From Marinicella litoralis (lineage in GTDB: Bacteria; Pseudomonadota; Gammaproteobacteria; Xanthomonadales; Marinicellaceae), in NCBI RefSeq assembly GCF_002591915.1, contig NZ_NIHB01000001.1, forward strand, positions 1,245,590 to 1,309,589: a stretch of 64,000 bases of DNA, written 5' to 3'. The position numbers and the translations under genes are program-made. The notes beneath the pieces were generated by a model. The model was not told where the DNA came from and ran no database searches. It was given only the letters and a program-made list of their open reading frames with translations. This document shows, piece after piece, positions 8,256-16,937 of this stretch. Position 1 is the first letter of the stretch, and the number at the start of each line of letters is the position of its first letter.

Positions 8256-9506
8256 TCACTGCCAATTTTCAATCACCGCCTTAAAGTGGCTTAAAAAATC
8301 ATTGGTTTGGTAAGCGTCTAATGCCCTGTGGTCTATGGTTAGGCTGACATAACACATCGGTTTAATCACCATCATGTCTTGGCCATTGTGTTCTTCAACC
8401 ACCACCCGTTTTTCCATTTTACCCAATCCCAAGATGGCTGATTGTGGTTGATTGATGATGATGGGCGTGGCCACCAAGGAACCTGAAACACCATGATTAG
8501 AAAGGGTGAAAGTACCGCCTTGGACTTCTTTTTGTGTCAGTTGATTGTTGCGGGCTTTGTCGGTTAATCGTGTGAGCTCTTGGGCAATTTGTATCAAGTT
8601 GAGGTTTTGGCATTGTTGAATCACCGGTACAATCAGGCCTTCATCACCCAATGCAGTACCAAATCCCAGGTTGACGTGCTTAAACACTTCTAAACCATGT
8701 TCATGGAATTGGCTGTTGATTTTTGGTTGGTGCTTGATGGCTTGAATTGCAGCGGCCATAAAATAGGCAGTGAAGGTCAGTTTGGCACCTTGCTGGGCAA
8801 ATGCTTGCTTGTTGGATTTGCGGTGTTTGATGATGGCGCTCAAGTCTAAATCAAAGATTGAGGTTACATGCGGCGCAGTTTGTACACTGTGCTGCATGTG
8901 ATCGGCAATGATTTTACGCATTTGGCTGTGAGGAATGATTTCGCTGCCAGCGGCTGTCGGGCTGATGGCTGCAGCATCGTATGTGGCATTTTGTGCCGCA
9001 GATTGATCCATGCTGCCAGATAAATAAGCATTCACGTCACGCGTAGTGATGCGATTGTTTTTGCCGGTACCGGTGATTTGACTGAGGTCGAATTGGTGTT
9101 GTTGGCGTAAACGCCGAACTGCTGGGCTTATGAAGGTAGAAGGAGGATCGGGTTGCCCAGCAGCCGGGTTTTTACGAGGTAAATCATTTGAAACATTTTT
9201 TGGAGTTTCTTCTGCCCTTATTTCTCGATCATTTTTTTGTTCGTTCGAGGGGTTGGACATTGCGGTTTCTAAAATAGTTCCCAAAATAATATTTTCTTCT
9301 GCAGGTTCACCTTCGCGGACAAAAATATCCTCTAAAACACCACTGACCGGCGCAATCACTTCCATCATCACCTTATCGGTTTCTAACTCAATGATGGGTT
9401 CGTTGATGGTCACATGTTCTCCTTTTCTTTTTAACCATTGTGCCACTGTGGCTTTGGTGCCTTCGGTTTGGTCTGCGGAGAGTTTGATTTCTACAATTGA
9501 GCTCAT
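8256..9506 (-). CDS. Dihydrolipoamide acyltransferase (E2) of a 2-oxoacid dehydrogenase complex
   Basis: A 416-residue E2 core subunit that moves an acyl group from E1 through lipoate to CoA. One lipoyl domain spans about 1-78 with lipoylated K45 in 'ETDKVMMEV'. A flexible Pro/Asn/Glu-rich linker leads to a peripheral subunit-binding domain (about 127-165, 'SPAVRRLRQ...GTGKNNRITTRDV') and a C-terminal CAT-fold acyltransferase domain. The catalytic motif near the C-terminus reads D-H-R-A-L-D-A: the active His and Asp are kept, but the usual final Gly of HxxxDG is Ala. It overlaps the E1 gene by 4 bases. With the divergent Lrp regulator, branched-chain 2-oxoacids are the likeliest substrates; acetoin or pyruvate is possible. 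No E3 gene lies nearby. Confidence 0.88.
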   Translation of the reverse strand: MSSIVEIKLSADQTEGTKATVAQWLKRKGEHVTINEPIIELETDKVMMEVIAPVSGVLEDIFVREGEPAEENIILGTILETAMSNPSNEQKNDREIRAEETPKNVSNDLPRKNPAAGQPDPPSTFISPAVRRLRQQHQFDLSQITGTGKNNRITTRDVNAYLSGSMDQSAAQNATYDAAAISPTAAGSEIIPHSQMRKIIADHMQHSVQTAPHVTSIFDLDLSAIIKHRKSNKQAFAQQGAKLTFTAYFMAAAIQAIKHQPKINSQFHEHGLEVFKHVNLGFGTALGDEGLIVPVIQQCQNLNLIQIAQELTRLTDKARNNQLTQKEVQGGTFTLSNHGVSGSLVATPIIINQPQSAILGLGKMEKRVVVEEHNGQDMMVIKPMCYVSLTIDHRALDAYQTNDFLSHFKAVIENWQ

Positions 9507-11608
9507 ATTTGATCCAGCTCCATCAATCGTTGGGCGATGCTGTCAGGGTTGGGTAGCGCATGTTCCATTAATTTAGGATCATGCGGGTTACCAATATCGG
9601 CAGTGGCCAAGCGTTCAATCGGGGCATCTAAATAAAAGAAAGCCTCTTTGGCCAGTATCGCCGCAATCTCTGCGCCGAAGCCAGCTGACATGTTGTCTTC
9701 GTGGACAATCAGGCAGCGACCTGTTTTCTTCACTGACTGTAAAACCATGGCCTTGTCCCAAGGTCTTAAGGTTCGCAAATCGATCAAATCGGCTTGAATG
9801 CCCGTTTGTTCTATGGCTGTTTGGCACATATGTACCATGCCGCCCCAGCTGACCACAGTGACTCGATCACCGGAGAGTATTTTATTGCCTTGGCCGAAAG
9901 GAATGATGTATTGATCACCAGGATAGGGGCGCCTGGACCAGGCATGGTCGAGCATTTTGCGGTGTTCGAAAAATATAGTGGGGTTGTTGTTTCTTAAGGC
10001 ATAACGCAACAAACCGACGGCGTCTTCGGCATTCGATGGCATCGCCACCTGCCAACCAATGGCATGGACCCATTTAACTTCAGCACATTGTGAATGCCAT
10101 GGGTCACCACAACCAAAATAACCACCGGCCATGCGCACCACCATCGGTGCAGCAAATCGGTTGTTGGTGCGCCAACGCATCGAACCCGTTTCATTCAGTT
10201 GTTCTTCTGCCGGATCAGCATACTTGCGAAACTGTATTTCAGGAACCGGTAATAAACCTGCCAAAGCCAAGCCAATCGATCGACCAATGATGCCTTCTTC
10301 GGACAAACTGGTATCGAATACTTGGGCTTCACCATGTTTTTCTTGTAAGCCCAATGTGACGGCATGTACGCCTCCCTTGGCACCAACGTCTTCACCAAAT
10401 ACCAACATTTTGTTGTTGTGGCTTAATTCATAATCTAAGGTTTTACGAATGGCGGTGACCATATTGATGCGACCGGGTTCTGCAATCACTTCTTGTGAAG
10501 CCGGTGGAAAAGTGGGGTGAGCTAAATGAATACCACCTTGTTGCTGTAGAATCGGTGAACCCGTTTCATCAAATTCTTCAAAGGCATGGGTTTCCACTTG
10601 TGCGGGATCAGCGAATGGTTGTTGGTCTACCTTTAAATATGCCTGGTAGGCGTCATCCTTGGTTTGGGCTTCCAATTCATCCCATTGACTGGCTTTGATC
10701 AAGCCTTGACTCAGCATGAATTTTTTTAATTTGGGTAAAGGGTCGTGTTGTTTTTCAAATTGAATGCGTTCTTCACTTTTATAACTCTGTGTGTCTTGCG
10801 CAGAATGACCATTCAGGCGAGGCACAGTCAGGCGCAACAACACGGGGCTTCTTTCGTTGCGCACATGTTCATTGGCTTGACTGATCAACTCAGCCGATTC
10901 TTCTGGGTTGGTACCATCACCTGAGAGCAGTTTAATGCCTTTGAATGAAGCCAGGTTTTTAACAATGTTACCACCGGGTGTTTGGAAATGAGAGGGCACA
11001 GAAATACCGTAACCATTGTCTTCAATGTAGAACAACATCGGCAGTTGTAAGGTGGTTGCCATGGTCAATGAAGACCAAAAACCATTGGTGGCCACAGAGC
11101 CATCGCCACCCAAAACCAAGCCCATGGATTCATCCCAGGCAGAATCTTTTAAATGGGTGCGGTGGTATTCAATCGCTTGGGCCCATCCTGCAACTGGTGT
11201 GTATTGTGCACCCACCCCACCTGACATGGGTAACACACAGGCGCCGTCATGATTCGGTTGGTTGAACACCACGCCAATGTCTCTGCCATCTGAAAAGCCA
11301 CCCTGTTTCATCATGGTGGCTTGTAAAAATTGTTCCAACTCAATCCCCATTGACAACAACAAAGGCCGTGAACGGTAATAGCCAGAAACCGCATCTTTTT
11401 GTTTGTTCAATATTTGTCCCAACATGATTTGTGCCATGTCATGTCCTCGTGCCGAGAACTGATACAACACTTTTTTCTGTTTGACCAAGTCAAACTCTTC
11501 TAAATCATCCAATGCACGAGAGGTCAAAATGGTTTTGGCAATGTGTTGCCAATCGAACGTGTGGCGCTGTTTTTCTGGATTCTTTATTAATTGCATGACA
11601 AAGCTCAT
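9503..11608 (-). CDS. Fused E1 alpha/beta 2-oxoacid dehydrogenase (thiamine diphosphate-dependent)
   Basis: A 701-residue single-chain E1 decarboxylase. The N-terminal half (about 1-365) is alpha-type, with the TPP motif beginning 'GGDGSVATNGFW' and closing at 'EDNGYGIS'. The C-terminal half (about 378-701) is beta-type, with 'VFGEDVGAKGGVH', 'DTSLSEEGIIG', 'FFEHRKML' and 'VVSWGGM'. Fusion of alpha and beta occurs in some Bacteroidetes and gammaproteobacterial branched-chain or 2-oxoacid E1s. It is co-transcribed with E2 (4-base overlap). The start may be 11608 or the nearby downstream ATG at residue 5; neither has a strong ribosome site. Confidence 0.88.
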   Translation of the reverse strand: MSFVMQLIKNPEKQRHTFDWQHIAKTILTSRALDDLEEFDLVKQKKVLYQFSARGHDMAQIMLGQILNKQKDAVSGYYRSRPLLLSMGIELEQFLQATMMKQGGFSDGRDIGVVFNQPNHDGACVLPMSGGVGAQYTPVAGWAQAIEYHRTHLKDSAWDESMGLVLGGDGSVATNGFWSSLTMATTLQLPMLFYIEDNGYGISVPSHFQTPGGNIVKNLASFKGIKLLSGDGTNPEESAELISQANEHVRNERSPVLLRLTVPRLNGHSAQDTQSYKSEERIQFEKQHDPLPKLKKFMLSQGLIKASQWDELEAQTKDDAYQAYLKVDQQPFADPAQVETHAFEEFDETGSPILQQQGGIHLAHPTFPPASQEVIAEPGRINMVTAIRKTLDYELSHNNKMLVFGEDVGAKGGVHAVTLGLQEKHGEAQVFDTSLSEEGIIGRSIGLALAGLLPVPEIQFRKYADPAEEQLNETGSMRWRTNNRFAAPMVVRMAGGYFGCGDPWHSQCAEVKWVHAIGWQVAMPSNAEDAVGLLRYALRNNNPTIFFEHRKMLDHAWSRRPYPGDQYIIPFGQGNKILSGDRVTVVSWGGMVHMCQTAIEQTGIQADLIDLRTLRPWDKAMVLQSVKKTGRCLIVHEDNMSAGFGAEIAAILAKEAFFYLDAPIERLATADIGNPHDPKLMEHALPNPDSIAQRLMELDQI

Positions 11609-11731
11609 TAATTGGGGTCAATTATTATCGACTATTCTGCATGAAAGGTGTTTTCGATATTTGCGGTTATTAGCCTCTTAGAGAATGTATATTTCTTGAA
11701 AAGTTATAATAAGTGGTATATGTTGCTGTAT
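11609..11731. promoter_or_regulatory. Divergent promoter region between E1/E2 operon and Lrp-type regulator
   Basis: A 123-base AT-rich spacer between divergent genes. Lrp/AsnC regulators commonly control the adjacent divergent operon, so operator sites are expected here. No clear palindrome was identified by eye. Confidence 0.45.
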
Positions 11732-12190
11732 ATGGATATATTTGATAAGAAGATTCTTAAAGCGTTGCAATCAGATGGACGCATCACCAACAAAGATTTG
11801 GCCGAACGGGTGTCCTTGTCTCAAGCACCTTGTTGGCGGCGGGTCGATGCTTTGGAAAAACAGGGTTTAATCAAGGGTTATACAGCCATTGTTGATCAGG
11901 AAATGTTGGGTTTAAGTTTGACTGCATTTGCCCAAATCACTCTAGACAACCACCACCAGAGTACGGTAGAAAAATTTGATCATGGTATCCAGCAATGGCC
12001 TGAAATTCTAGAATGTCACGCCACCAGTGGTGAATATGATTACTTGCTGAAAATTGTGACTCAGGACATGAACTCATACAACCAGTTGATCTATGAAAAA
12101 ATATTGCGACTGCCTTCCATTCGATCGGTGAATACCAGTTTTTCCATGCAACAAAAGAAAAGAACTTCGCAATTACCCATCGGTGATTGA
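11732..12190 (+). CDS. Lrp/AsnC-family transcriptional regulator
   Basis: A 152-residue regulator. The N-terminal AsnC helix-turn-helix runs about 2-60: 'MDIFDKKILKALQSDGRITN', then 'LAERVSLSQAPCWRRVDALE'. The RAM ligand-binding/oligomerisation domain follows (about 65-140, 'SGEYDYLLKIVTQDM'). The ATG at 11732 matches the canonical 'MDxxDxxIL' start; the longer upstream reading is rejected. It is divergent from the fused E1/E2 operon, which suggests a BkdR-like role sensing branched-chain amino acids. That regulatory link is inference from position. Confidence 0.9.
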   Translation: MDIFDKKILKALQSDGRITNKDLAERVSLSQAPCWRRVDALEKQGLIKGYTAIVDQEMLGLSLTAFAQITLDNHHQSTVEKFDHGIQQWPEILECHATSGEYDYLLKIVTQDMNSYNQLIYEKILRLPSIRSVNTSFSMQQKKRTSQLPIGD

Positions 12191-12341
12191 TTGATATGCT
12201 GGTTGAACCAGTCATTTATTTGCCAAATCTGTAAGGTCAGTGGTTTTGCTTGGTCACTTTGAATCATTGGGTCTTATGCAGGCAAATACTGAATGCGTTT
12301 AGTTATTGTCATGCGACATTTAGGAGCAAGAGGCAACGATA

Positions 12342-13265
12342 TCAAATGGGTCCCATCGCAGGAGTTTTGATTTCACCTGATTTATGTTTTAACTTAAAGG
12401 GTACGGATTTAAGCTTCAAACCATCGTTGACCTGAACCACAAAATGCAAGTGTGGGCCACTGGTGAATCCGGTGTTGCCAGATTGGGCAATTTTTTGCAT
12501 TGCTTCAACGGCTTGTCCCCTTGCCACAACCACAGATTCGAGTTTTAGGTGGGCATAGACTGCCATGGAACCATCGTCATGCAGGATTCGAATGTAATTG
12601 CCTCTTTGTAATTTATTGGCATCGACACCGCCGTCATAAAAATCTTCAGCAATGTCCATCACCACACCACCTCTGGCTGCCAAAACATCACTGCCTACTG
12701 GCATCACAATATCAATGGCATGTTGGTTTTGTTCGCCATGGTGGCTGAATTCGCCATTAAAAGCTTGGCTGATGTAATAGTTTTTACTGCCAACAAAAGG
12801 CAACTTATAACTGTGACCATCATCATGGATGGCCATTGGATCTCCCAAAGTAGATGACAGGCTGTATTGGAATGACCAGGCCTGGTATTTGTCCAGGGGG
12901 GTGATGGTGCTGAGGTAGAGATCGCTGTTGGCGGGTACCACATACCTGGCAGGCCAGGGCGGGGTGGCAACTATGTTTGATTGTTGGGTGAACTTGATGA
13001 CAAGTTCGACTGGGCCATGGTATGGGTTCACTGCATAATAGATGGGCGCTTGTTTGGTGCCCCGATTGATGACCTTGACTTCGTATTCTGTGTCTTCTGG
13101 TCTGACTTGCCAGGTGTCAAACGACACATCATCTTTGGGTGGCTTGTCTGAATAGTGGGTGATGCCATTTTCATCGACATGCTTGTAGTACTTTTTAGCA
13201 ATGACTGGATCACTGCTGATGAGCAGGATGGTTAAAATCAAACCGGTTAAAAATGTTAACTTCAT
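12342..13265 (-). CDS. Exported M23 (LytM) metallopeptidase with DUF4124 domain
   Basis: A 307-residue cell-wall hydrolase candidate. A signal peptide (about 1-23, ending V-I-A) is followed by a DUF4124 domain (about 25-55, 'YYKHVDENGITHYSD'), a beta-rich middle and a LytM zinc endopeptidase domain (about 165-285). The zinc/catalytic motifs H-A-I-D-I and 'GPHLHF' are present, so it is probably active on peptidoglycan cross-links. The start is either of two adjacent ATG codons (13268 or 13265). It is a single gene, convergent with the Lrp regulator. Confidence 0.88.
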   Translation of the reverse strand: MKLTFLTGLILTILLISSDPVIAKKYYKHVDENGITHYSDKPPKDDVSFDTWQVRPEDTEYEVKVINRGTKQAPIYYAVNPYHGPVELVIKFTQQSNIVATPPWPARYVVPANSDLYLSTITPLDKYQAWSFQYSLSSTLGDPMAIHDDGHSYKLPFVGSKNYYISQAFNGEFSHHGEQNQHAIDIVMPVGSDVLAARGGVVMDIAEDFYDGGVDANKLQRGNYIRILHDDGSMAVYAHLKLESVVVARGQAVEAMQKIAQSGNTGFTSGPHLHFVVQVNDGLKLKSVPFKLKHKSGEIKTPAMGPI

Positions 13266-13433
13266 CACAGGAATTTAGCAAAAACCACAATAATTAGCAA
13301 GGCAGCTTAAAAATACTTGGCGGTTTTATAAATTTGTAATAATATGTATTTAATGTGTGCGTAGTGATAACAGTGACAGTAGGTATTTGACTACTGCTTG
13401 ATATTAGACTTTTTTGATGAGGCACTAAGTACC

Positions 13434-13643
13434 ATGTTTGAACATTCTATCGCTAAGCAATCCATAGACAGCATCCGCAACGATAAACTGAAACTACACC
13501 CCAATACAGAATTGACCGAAAGAATCAAGTTGTTGCAACGAGAAATGGTCAAACTGTCCTTTCAAAATGGTCGCAAAGACGACATCAATTTGATTGTTGA
13601 TGAAATCAGCCGATTAAGGGGTATATTAAAAAAAGTGAAATAA
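13434..13643 (+). CDS. Small charged helical protein, unrecognised
   Basis: A 69-residue protein from the ATG at 13434, which has GAGG about 10 bases upstream; a TTG at 13398 in the same frame is a weaker choice. It is mostly predicted helix with heptad-like spacing ('LTERIKLLQREMVKLSFQNG', 'INLIVDEISRLRGILKKVK'), suggesting a coiled coil. It lies just outside the left boundary repeat of the tRNA-Leu island. No family recognised. Confidence 0.55.
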   Translation: MFEHSIAKQSIDSIRNDKLKLHPNTELTERIKLLQREMVKLSFQNGRKDDINLIVDEISRLRGILKKVK

Positions 13644-13691
13644 GCCAAACTGAGACAACTGGATGCGCTTGTATTGAAAGCATCAGAAATA

Positions 13692-13711
13692 TGGTGCCCA
13701 GGAGAGGACTT
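13692..13711 (-). repeat. Left att-like direct repeat (tRNA-Leu 3'-end duplicate)
   Basis: Twenty bases identical to the 3' end of tRNA-Leu (16938-16957), in the same orientation. Similarity extends a few bases to the left with one mismatch and stops abruptly on the right. It cannot form a tRNA by itself. Confidence 0.8.
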
Positions 13712-13859
13712 TTGAATATTGGTAAGATACTGATATGTAAGGGTAATGGTGAAGATTTTAGGATATGTGCCATCAAATATTCCAACATTGTCATTTCTAG
13801 ATTTAAAAAAAATTGTGTTAAATTAAAAAAATACTAATACTAATACTATAACTAGTGAA

Positions 13860-14939
13860 ATGATGAATGAAACAAATCAGATTGATTTAACAGAAAATTT
13901 TATGAAAAGTGATTCATGGGATGATTTTTTTGGTGAAATTAAAGATCAATATATTGGCTATAATGAAATATTAATTAAAGGTGTTAAGTTAGGTGATCCC
14001 CTGAGAATAAATGGAAAGTTGCTAACTGGGAAACAGATCAATGTTAGGTTTAGTGACTGTCACTTTAAATCAACAGTGAATTCAACAGAGAATAAAACAT
14101 TAAATCTTATATTTGATAATGGTTGCACTTTTAAAGATGAGGTCGCAATTCTTACTAGAAATCAAGCTGGCATAAGTATCCAAGATTGTGAATTTTTTAA
14201 AAAGTTAAGCATTCATTCGCTTTCATCCACAGGTGATAGAAATCTTAATGATATTTTGCTCAAAGATTCAAAATTTCATGCAGGTATAATATTTGGTGAC
14301 GGTGAGTATGATGGATTCATTATTTTAGAAAATTCAAAATTTTACCAAAAGTTGCCGGATTTTAGGTACTCTAGATTTTCAAGGAACTTGAATTTAAACA
14401 GCTTCTATTGTGATGAAAAGACAATAATAAATAAATTTTTGGAATCGCCTGATTACGATACGCCAGAGTTGGCTAGAGATTTGAAACTAAGGTGTGCTCA
14501 ATCCAATGATCATGATAGAGAGCTCGATTTTTTTGCAATAGAGTCACGAACAAGAGCGGTTTTAAAAAAAGGCTATTACAAATTTGTTTCTGATTTATAC
14601 AGTTTATTTTCAGATTATGGAAGGAGTATTTCAAAACCTTTGATTGGTATTTTAATTATATTTGGACTACTTCTTGTGATTAATTGTGGAACAGCACTAT
14701 CAACTAAACAGCCAAAAGGTAAATACGTTGGCCATGCTTTTTTTGTTTCTGTAAATGACAGTTTACCATTTCCACTTGCGTTTAATAAAGATTCTATAAA
14801 GGCTTCGAATCAGGTTATATTTGAAAATGAGTATCCGCCTATGTCTTACCAATACGTTCGCCTATTTTTAGTTTCGATAAATTTGGTGCTATGGTTTTGT
14901 TTTTTGTTATCAATTCGAAATTTTTTAAAACTAAAGTAA
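13860..14939 (+). CDS. Pentapeptide-like repeat protein with C-terminal membrane module
   Basis: A 359-residue island protein. The N-terminal half (about 25-190) has irregular beta-helix-like repeats of the pentapeptide kind ('VRFSDCHFKS', 'ISIQDCEFFKK', 'ILLKDSKFHAG', 'FIILENSKFYQK'). A linker follows with 'RELDFFAIESRTR' and 'LYSLFSDYGRSISKPL', a junction seen in pentapeptide proteins carrying a membrane domain. Two membrane helices follow (about 258-276 and 332-352). The protein could be a membrane effector; by analogy, membrane-acting proteins often serve as the killing arm of defence modules. The start has two adjacent ATG codons and a weak ribosome site. It is the first of two same-strand genes (57-base gap). 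Function is inference. Confidence 0.7.
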   Translation: MMNETNQIDLTENFMKSDSWDDFFGEIKDQYIGYNEILIKGVKLGDPLRINGKLLTGKQINVRFSDCHFKSTVNSTENKTLNLIFDNGCTFKDEVAILTRNQAGISIQDCEFFKKLSIHSLSSTGDRNLNDILLKDSKFHAGIIFGDGEYDGFIILENSKFYQKLPDFRYSRFSRNLNLNSFYCDEKTIINKFLESPDYDTPELARDLKLRCAQSNDHDRELDFFAIESRTRAVLKKGYYKFVSDLYSLFSDYGRSISKPLIGILIIFGLLLVINCGTALSTKQPKGKYVGHAFFVSVNDSLPFPLAFNKDSIKASNQVIFENEYPPMSYQYVRLFLVSINLVLWFCFLLSIRNFLKLK

Positions 14940-14995
14940 TTAAATATTAAGATGGCAAACATAATTATAGTATTAGACTGTTTGAAGGTGAAAAT

Positions 14996-15715
14996 GTGAT
15001 AAATCTATATGAAGATGTTGAGTTTAAACGAACAACAATTATTAAAGAGACATTAAAGTTACTAGATGATAGTGATAAAAGAAAGTTTATTGTATTAGCG
15101 TCGATTCATATTGAGTTGATTAACAAACATGTTGAATTTTTGAACAACAAACCTAGACATAATGACAGTTCACCTCAGAATGAATACAAAAGATATTTCT
15201 TTCAAAGAAGTTTTTTAGATTTGCTTAGCATAATTCATGAAGCAATAATATTTTTTGATAAATCTAAACTGAAGGTAAAAGGAAAAACTAACAAAGTTGA
15301 TAAAGTTTACCAAAATATTAGGAATTGTATTGGATATCACTATCCATACGAGGAGAAAAATGACAAGTTGTTTGCTATTGCTTTTAATGTATATGCTTTG
15401 AATAAATCAAATCCATTTACAAATTATCATGCTTCAAACTCAAGTTTGTCAATCTTCACAGACTTTTCAGAAATAAAATGGAGAATTATATATTTGCTAA
15501 TGAAAAACCCAAATTGGAATAATGAAATACTGAAAAATGGTAGTGTTGAGAATTTTGAAACACAGTTGAAAATGATTGAAGAAAAGCCTGATAGTTTCAA
15601 CAATTGGTTTTCTCAAGTTTTAGATGATGTAGATAAATCTGCATTAGAGATATTGAAGATTTGTACTGAATCTATTGCTGATTTGCCAGTTAAGTACAAG
15701 TTAGAAGCTAGGTGA
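14996..15715 (+). CDS. HEPN-like protein (putative RNase), island gene
   Basis: A 239-residue, mostly helical, Lys/Asn-rich soluble protein starting at GTG 14996 behind AAGGTG. Around residues 109-115 it has R-N-C-I-G-Y-H, an R-x5-H pattern with Asn after Arg, which matches the catalytic signature of HEPN ribonucleases (R-x4-6-H). A hydrophobic helix with 'LDLLSIIHEAIIFF' (about 74-87) precedes it, as the first helix of a HEPN pair would. No other domain is recognised. HEPN proteins are frequent RNA-cleaving effectors in toxin-antitoxin and abortive-infection systems. The motif is seen; the function is inference. Confidence 0.55.
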   Translation: MINLYEDVEFKRTTIIKETLKLLDDSDKRKFIVLASIHIELINKHVEFLNNKPRHNDSSPQNEYKRYFFQRSFLDLLSIIHEAIIFFDKSKLKVKGKTNKVDKVYQNIRNCIGYHYPYEEKNDKLFAIAFNVYALNKSNPFTNYHASNSSLSIFTDFSEIKWRIIYLLMKNPNWNNEILKNGSVENFETQLKMIEEKPDSFNNWFSQVLDDVDKSALEILKICTESIADLPVKYKLEAR

Positions 15716-15839
15716 AAATTAGTTGTGGATTAGCTTAAAGGGGCCAGCCTTCATTGAGATTAATATTCAAATTCCTAGTTTCTTTCTGAGATTTAATTTA
15801 TAAAACTATATATTTTTGAGTTAAACCCAATACAATATA

Positions 15840-16709
15840 TTATGTAAATAAACTATCACTTTTTTCATCTAATGGAGTATCTTTTCTCATACATATCAAA
15901 TTGCCCTCATTATCTTTAAAGTATTTCCTGTCCAATTTTGCGAAATTATCACAAATAATACTCACTGGATCTGGTGAACCAAAAAAACCGACTAACCTAT
16001 ACTTATGATTCCATTCTAATGCCCAAGACCATAAATTTTTAGTTTTATATTCCTTGATAGAAGCTTTAAAAAAACCATCTGCTGTAACAGTTAATAGCCT
16101 TGGAAGCCATTTGGAAGTTTCATTCATAAAATCTATGAACACGGGATTGCCCCAATCAGTTTTGATTCCTTCAATCAATGGCATAAAAGCTCCTGCACAC
16201 TGCATACCCTTTTTATCTTTTTTAGTAAAAGTTAATAAATAATAAAAAGCTTTGATATGATACCTAGCAAGTTTATATAGCCTGTCAGTTTCAATCTGAG
16301 GAGATGAGGTTAGTTTGAAGTTCATTGTCATGCCAGAGAAGGGGGTGCAATTTATATCCAAAGATTCTTGGCTATATTTTACAAGTTTGTTTGTAAGTTG
16401 ACTCTTGCAGTTCTCTGCTTTCCTCAGAGACTCTGCCACAAGTATTTCATCATTAACTGCAAACTGCCCTGATACAGTTGGTTGCATTGTAATTGCTGAA
16501 ATATCGTTCTCGAGTATTGATTTTTCGTTGTTGCAACTTGAGCAAGCGTTAGCTATCAAGTTCCAGCAATTTTCTAATTTTCCTTTTGGTAGAAATTTTC
16601 GGCCAATTACATGTTCTTTTGAGGAGCTTTTTCTACTTAAATATAAGCCACAGTAAACACAAGTTTTATTTTTTAAAATATGGGGTCGATTAGGGTCACA
16701 GTCTTCCAT
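15840..16709 (-). CDS. HNH endonuclease-like protein, island gene
   Basis: A 289-residue protein with an N-terminal zinc-supported HNH nuclease fold: C17-x2-C20, then 'SKEHVIGR' (H33 candidate catalytic His), then 'CWNLIANACSSCNNEKS' with N50 and C56-x2-C59. This is the C-x2-C...H...N...C-x2-C-N-x2-K arrangement of many phage and defence HNH nucleases. The C-terminal ~200 residues are not recognised and may read substrate or trigger. It is convergent with the two other island genes and lies just inside the right boundary. The start ATG at 16709 has no strong ribosome site. Confidence 0.7.
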   Translation of the reverse strand: MEDCDPNRPHILKNKTCVYCGLYLSRKSSSKEHVIGRKFLPKGKLENCWNLIANACSSCNNEKSILENDISAITMQPTVSGQFAVNDEILVAESLRKAENCKSQLTNKLVKYSQESLDINCTPFSGMTMNFKLTSSPQIETDRLYKLARYHIKAFYYLLTFTKKDKKGMQCAGAFMPLIEGIKTDWGNPVFIDFMNETSKWLPRLLTVTADGFFKASIKEYKTKNLWSWALEWNHKYRLVGFFGSPDPVSIICDNFAKLDRKYFKDNEGNLICMRKDTPLDEKSDSLFT

Positions 16710-16892
16710 TTTTACTATTTATTTAACAATCAAAATTCAATTCTTTGTGCAAGTTATACAGCTTAATACATTTTCATCGGTACTTCTCATATTTGTTTGA
16801 TTTAGACATTATTGCAGGCACATTAATTTTTTGTCGTGAAGCAAAAGACAGCCATGAAAAGGCACAATAGGAATTAAATTGGCTGATCAAAA

Positions 16893-16926
16893 TACCCGGC
16901 GGCACTTCGACGGGCTCAGTGAACTT
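16893..16926. repeat. REP-like element copy beside tRNA-Leu
   Basis: Contains 'cacttcgacgggctcagtgaac', the same core as the REP-like elements of the arsenic region (cttcgacaagctcag). It is the only copy seen outside 45-48 kb. Confidence 0.5.
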
Positions 16927-16937
16927 AGTTGTAAATG

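Noticed and set aside
13692-13711. Second tRNA-Leu gene
   Set aside because: Only the last 20 bases of the tRNA are present; no anticodon or D arm follows, so it is an attachment-site copy.
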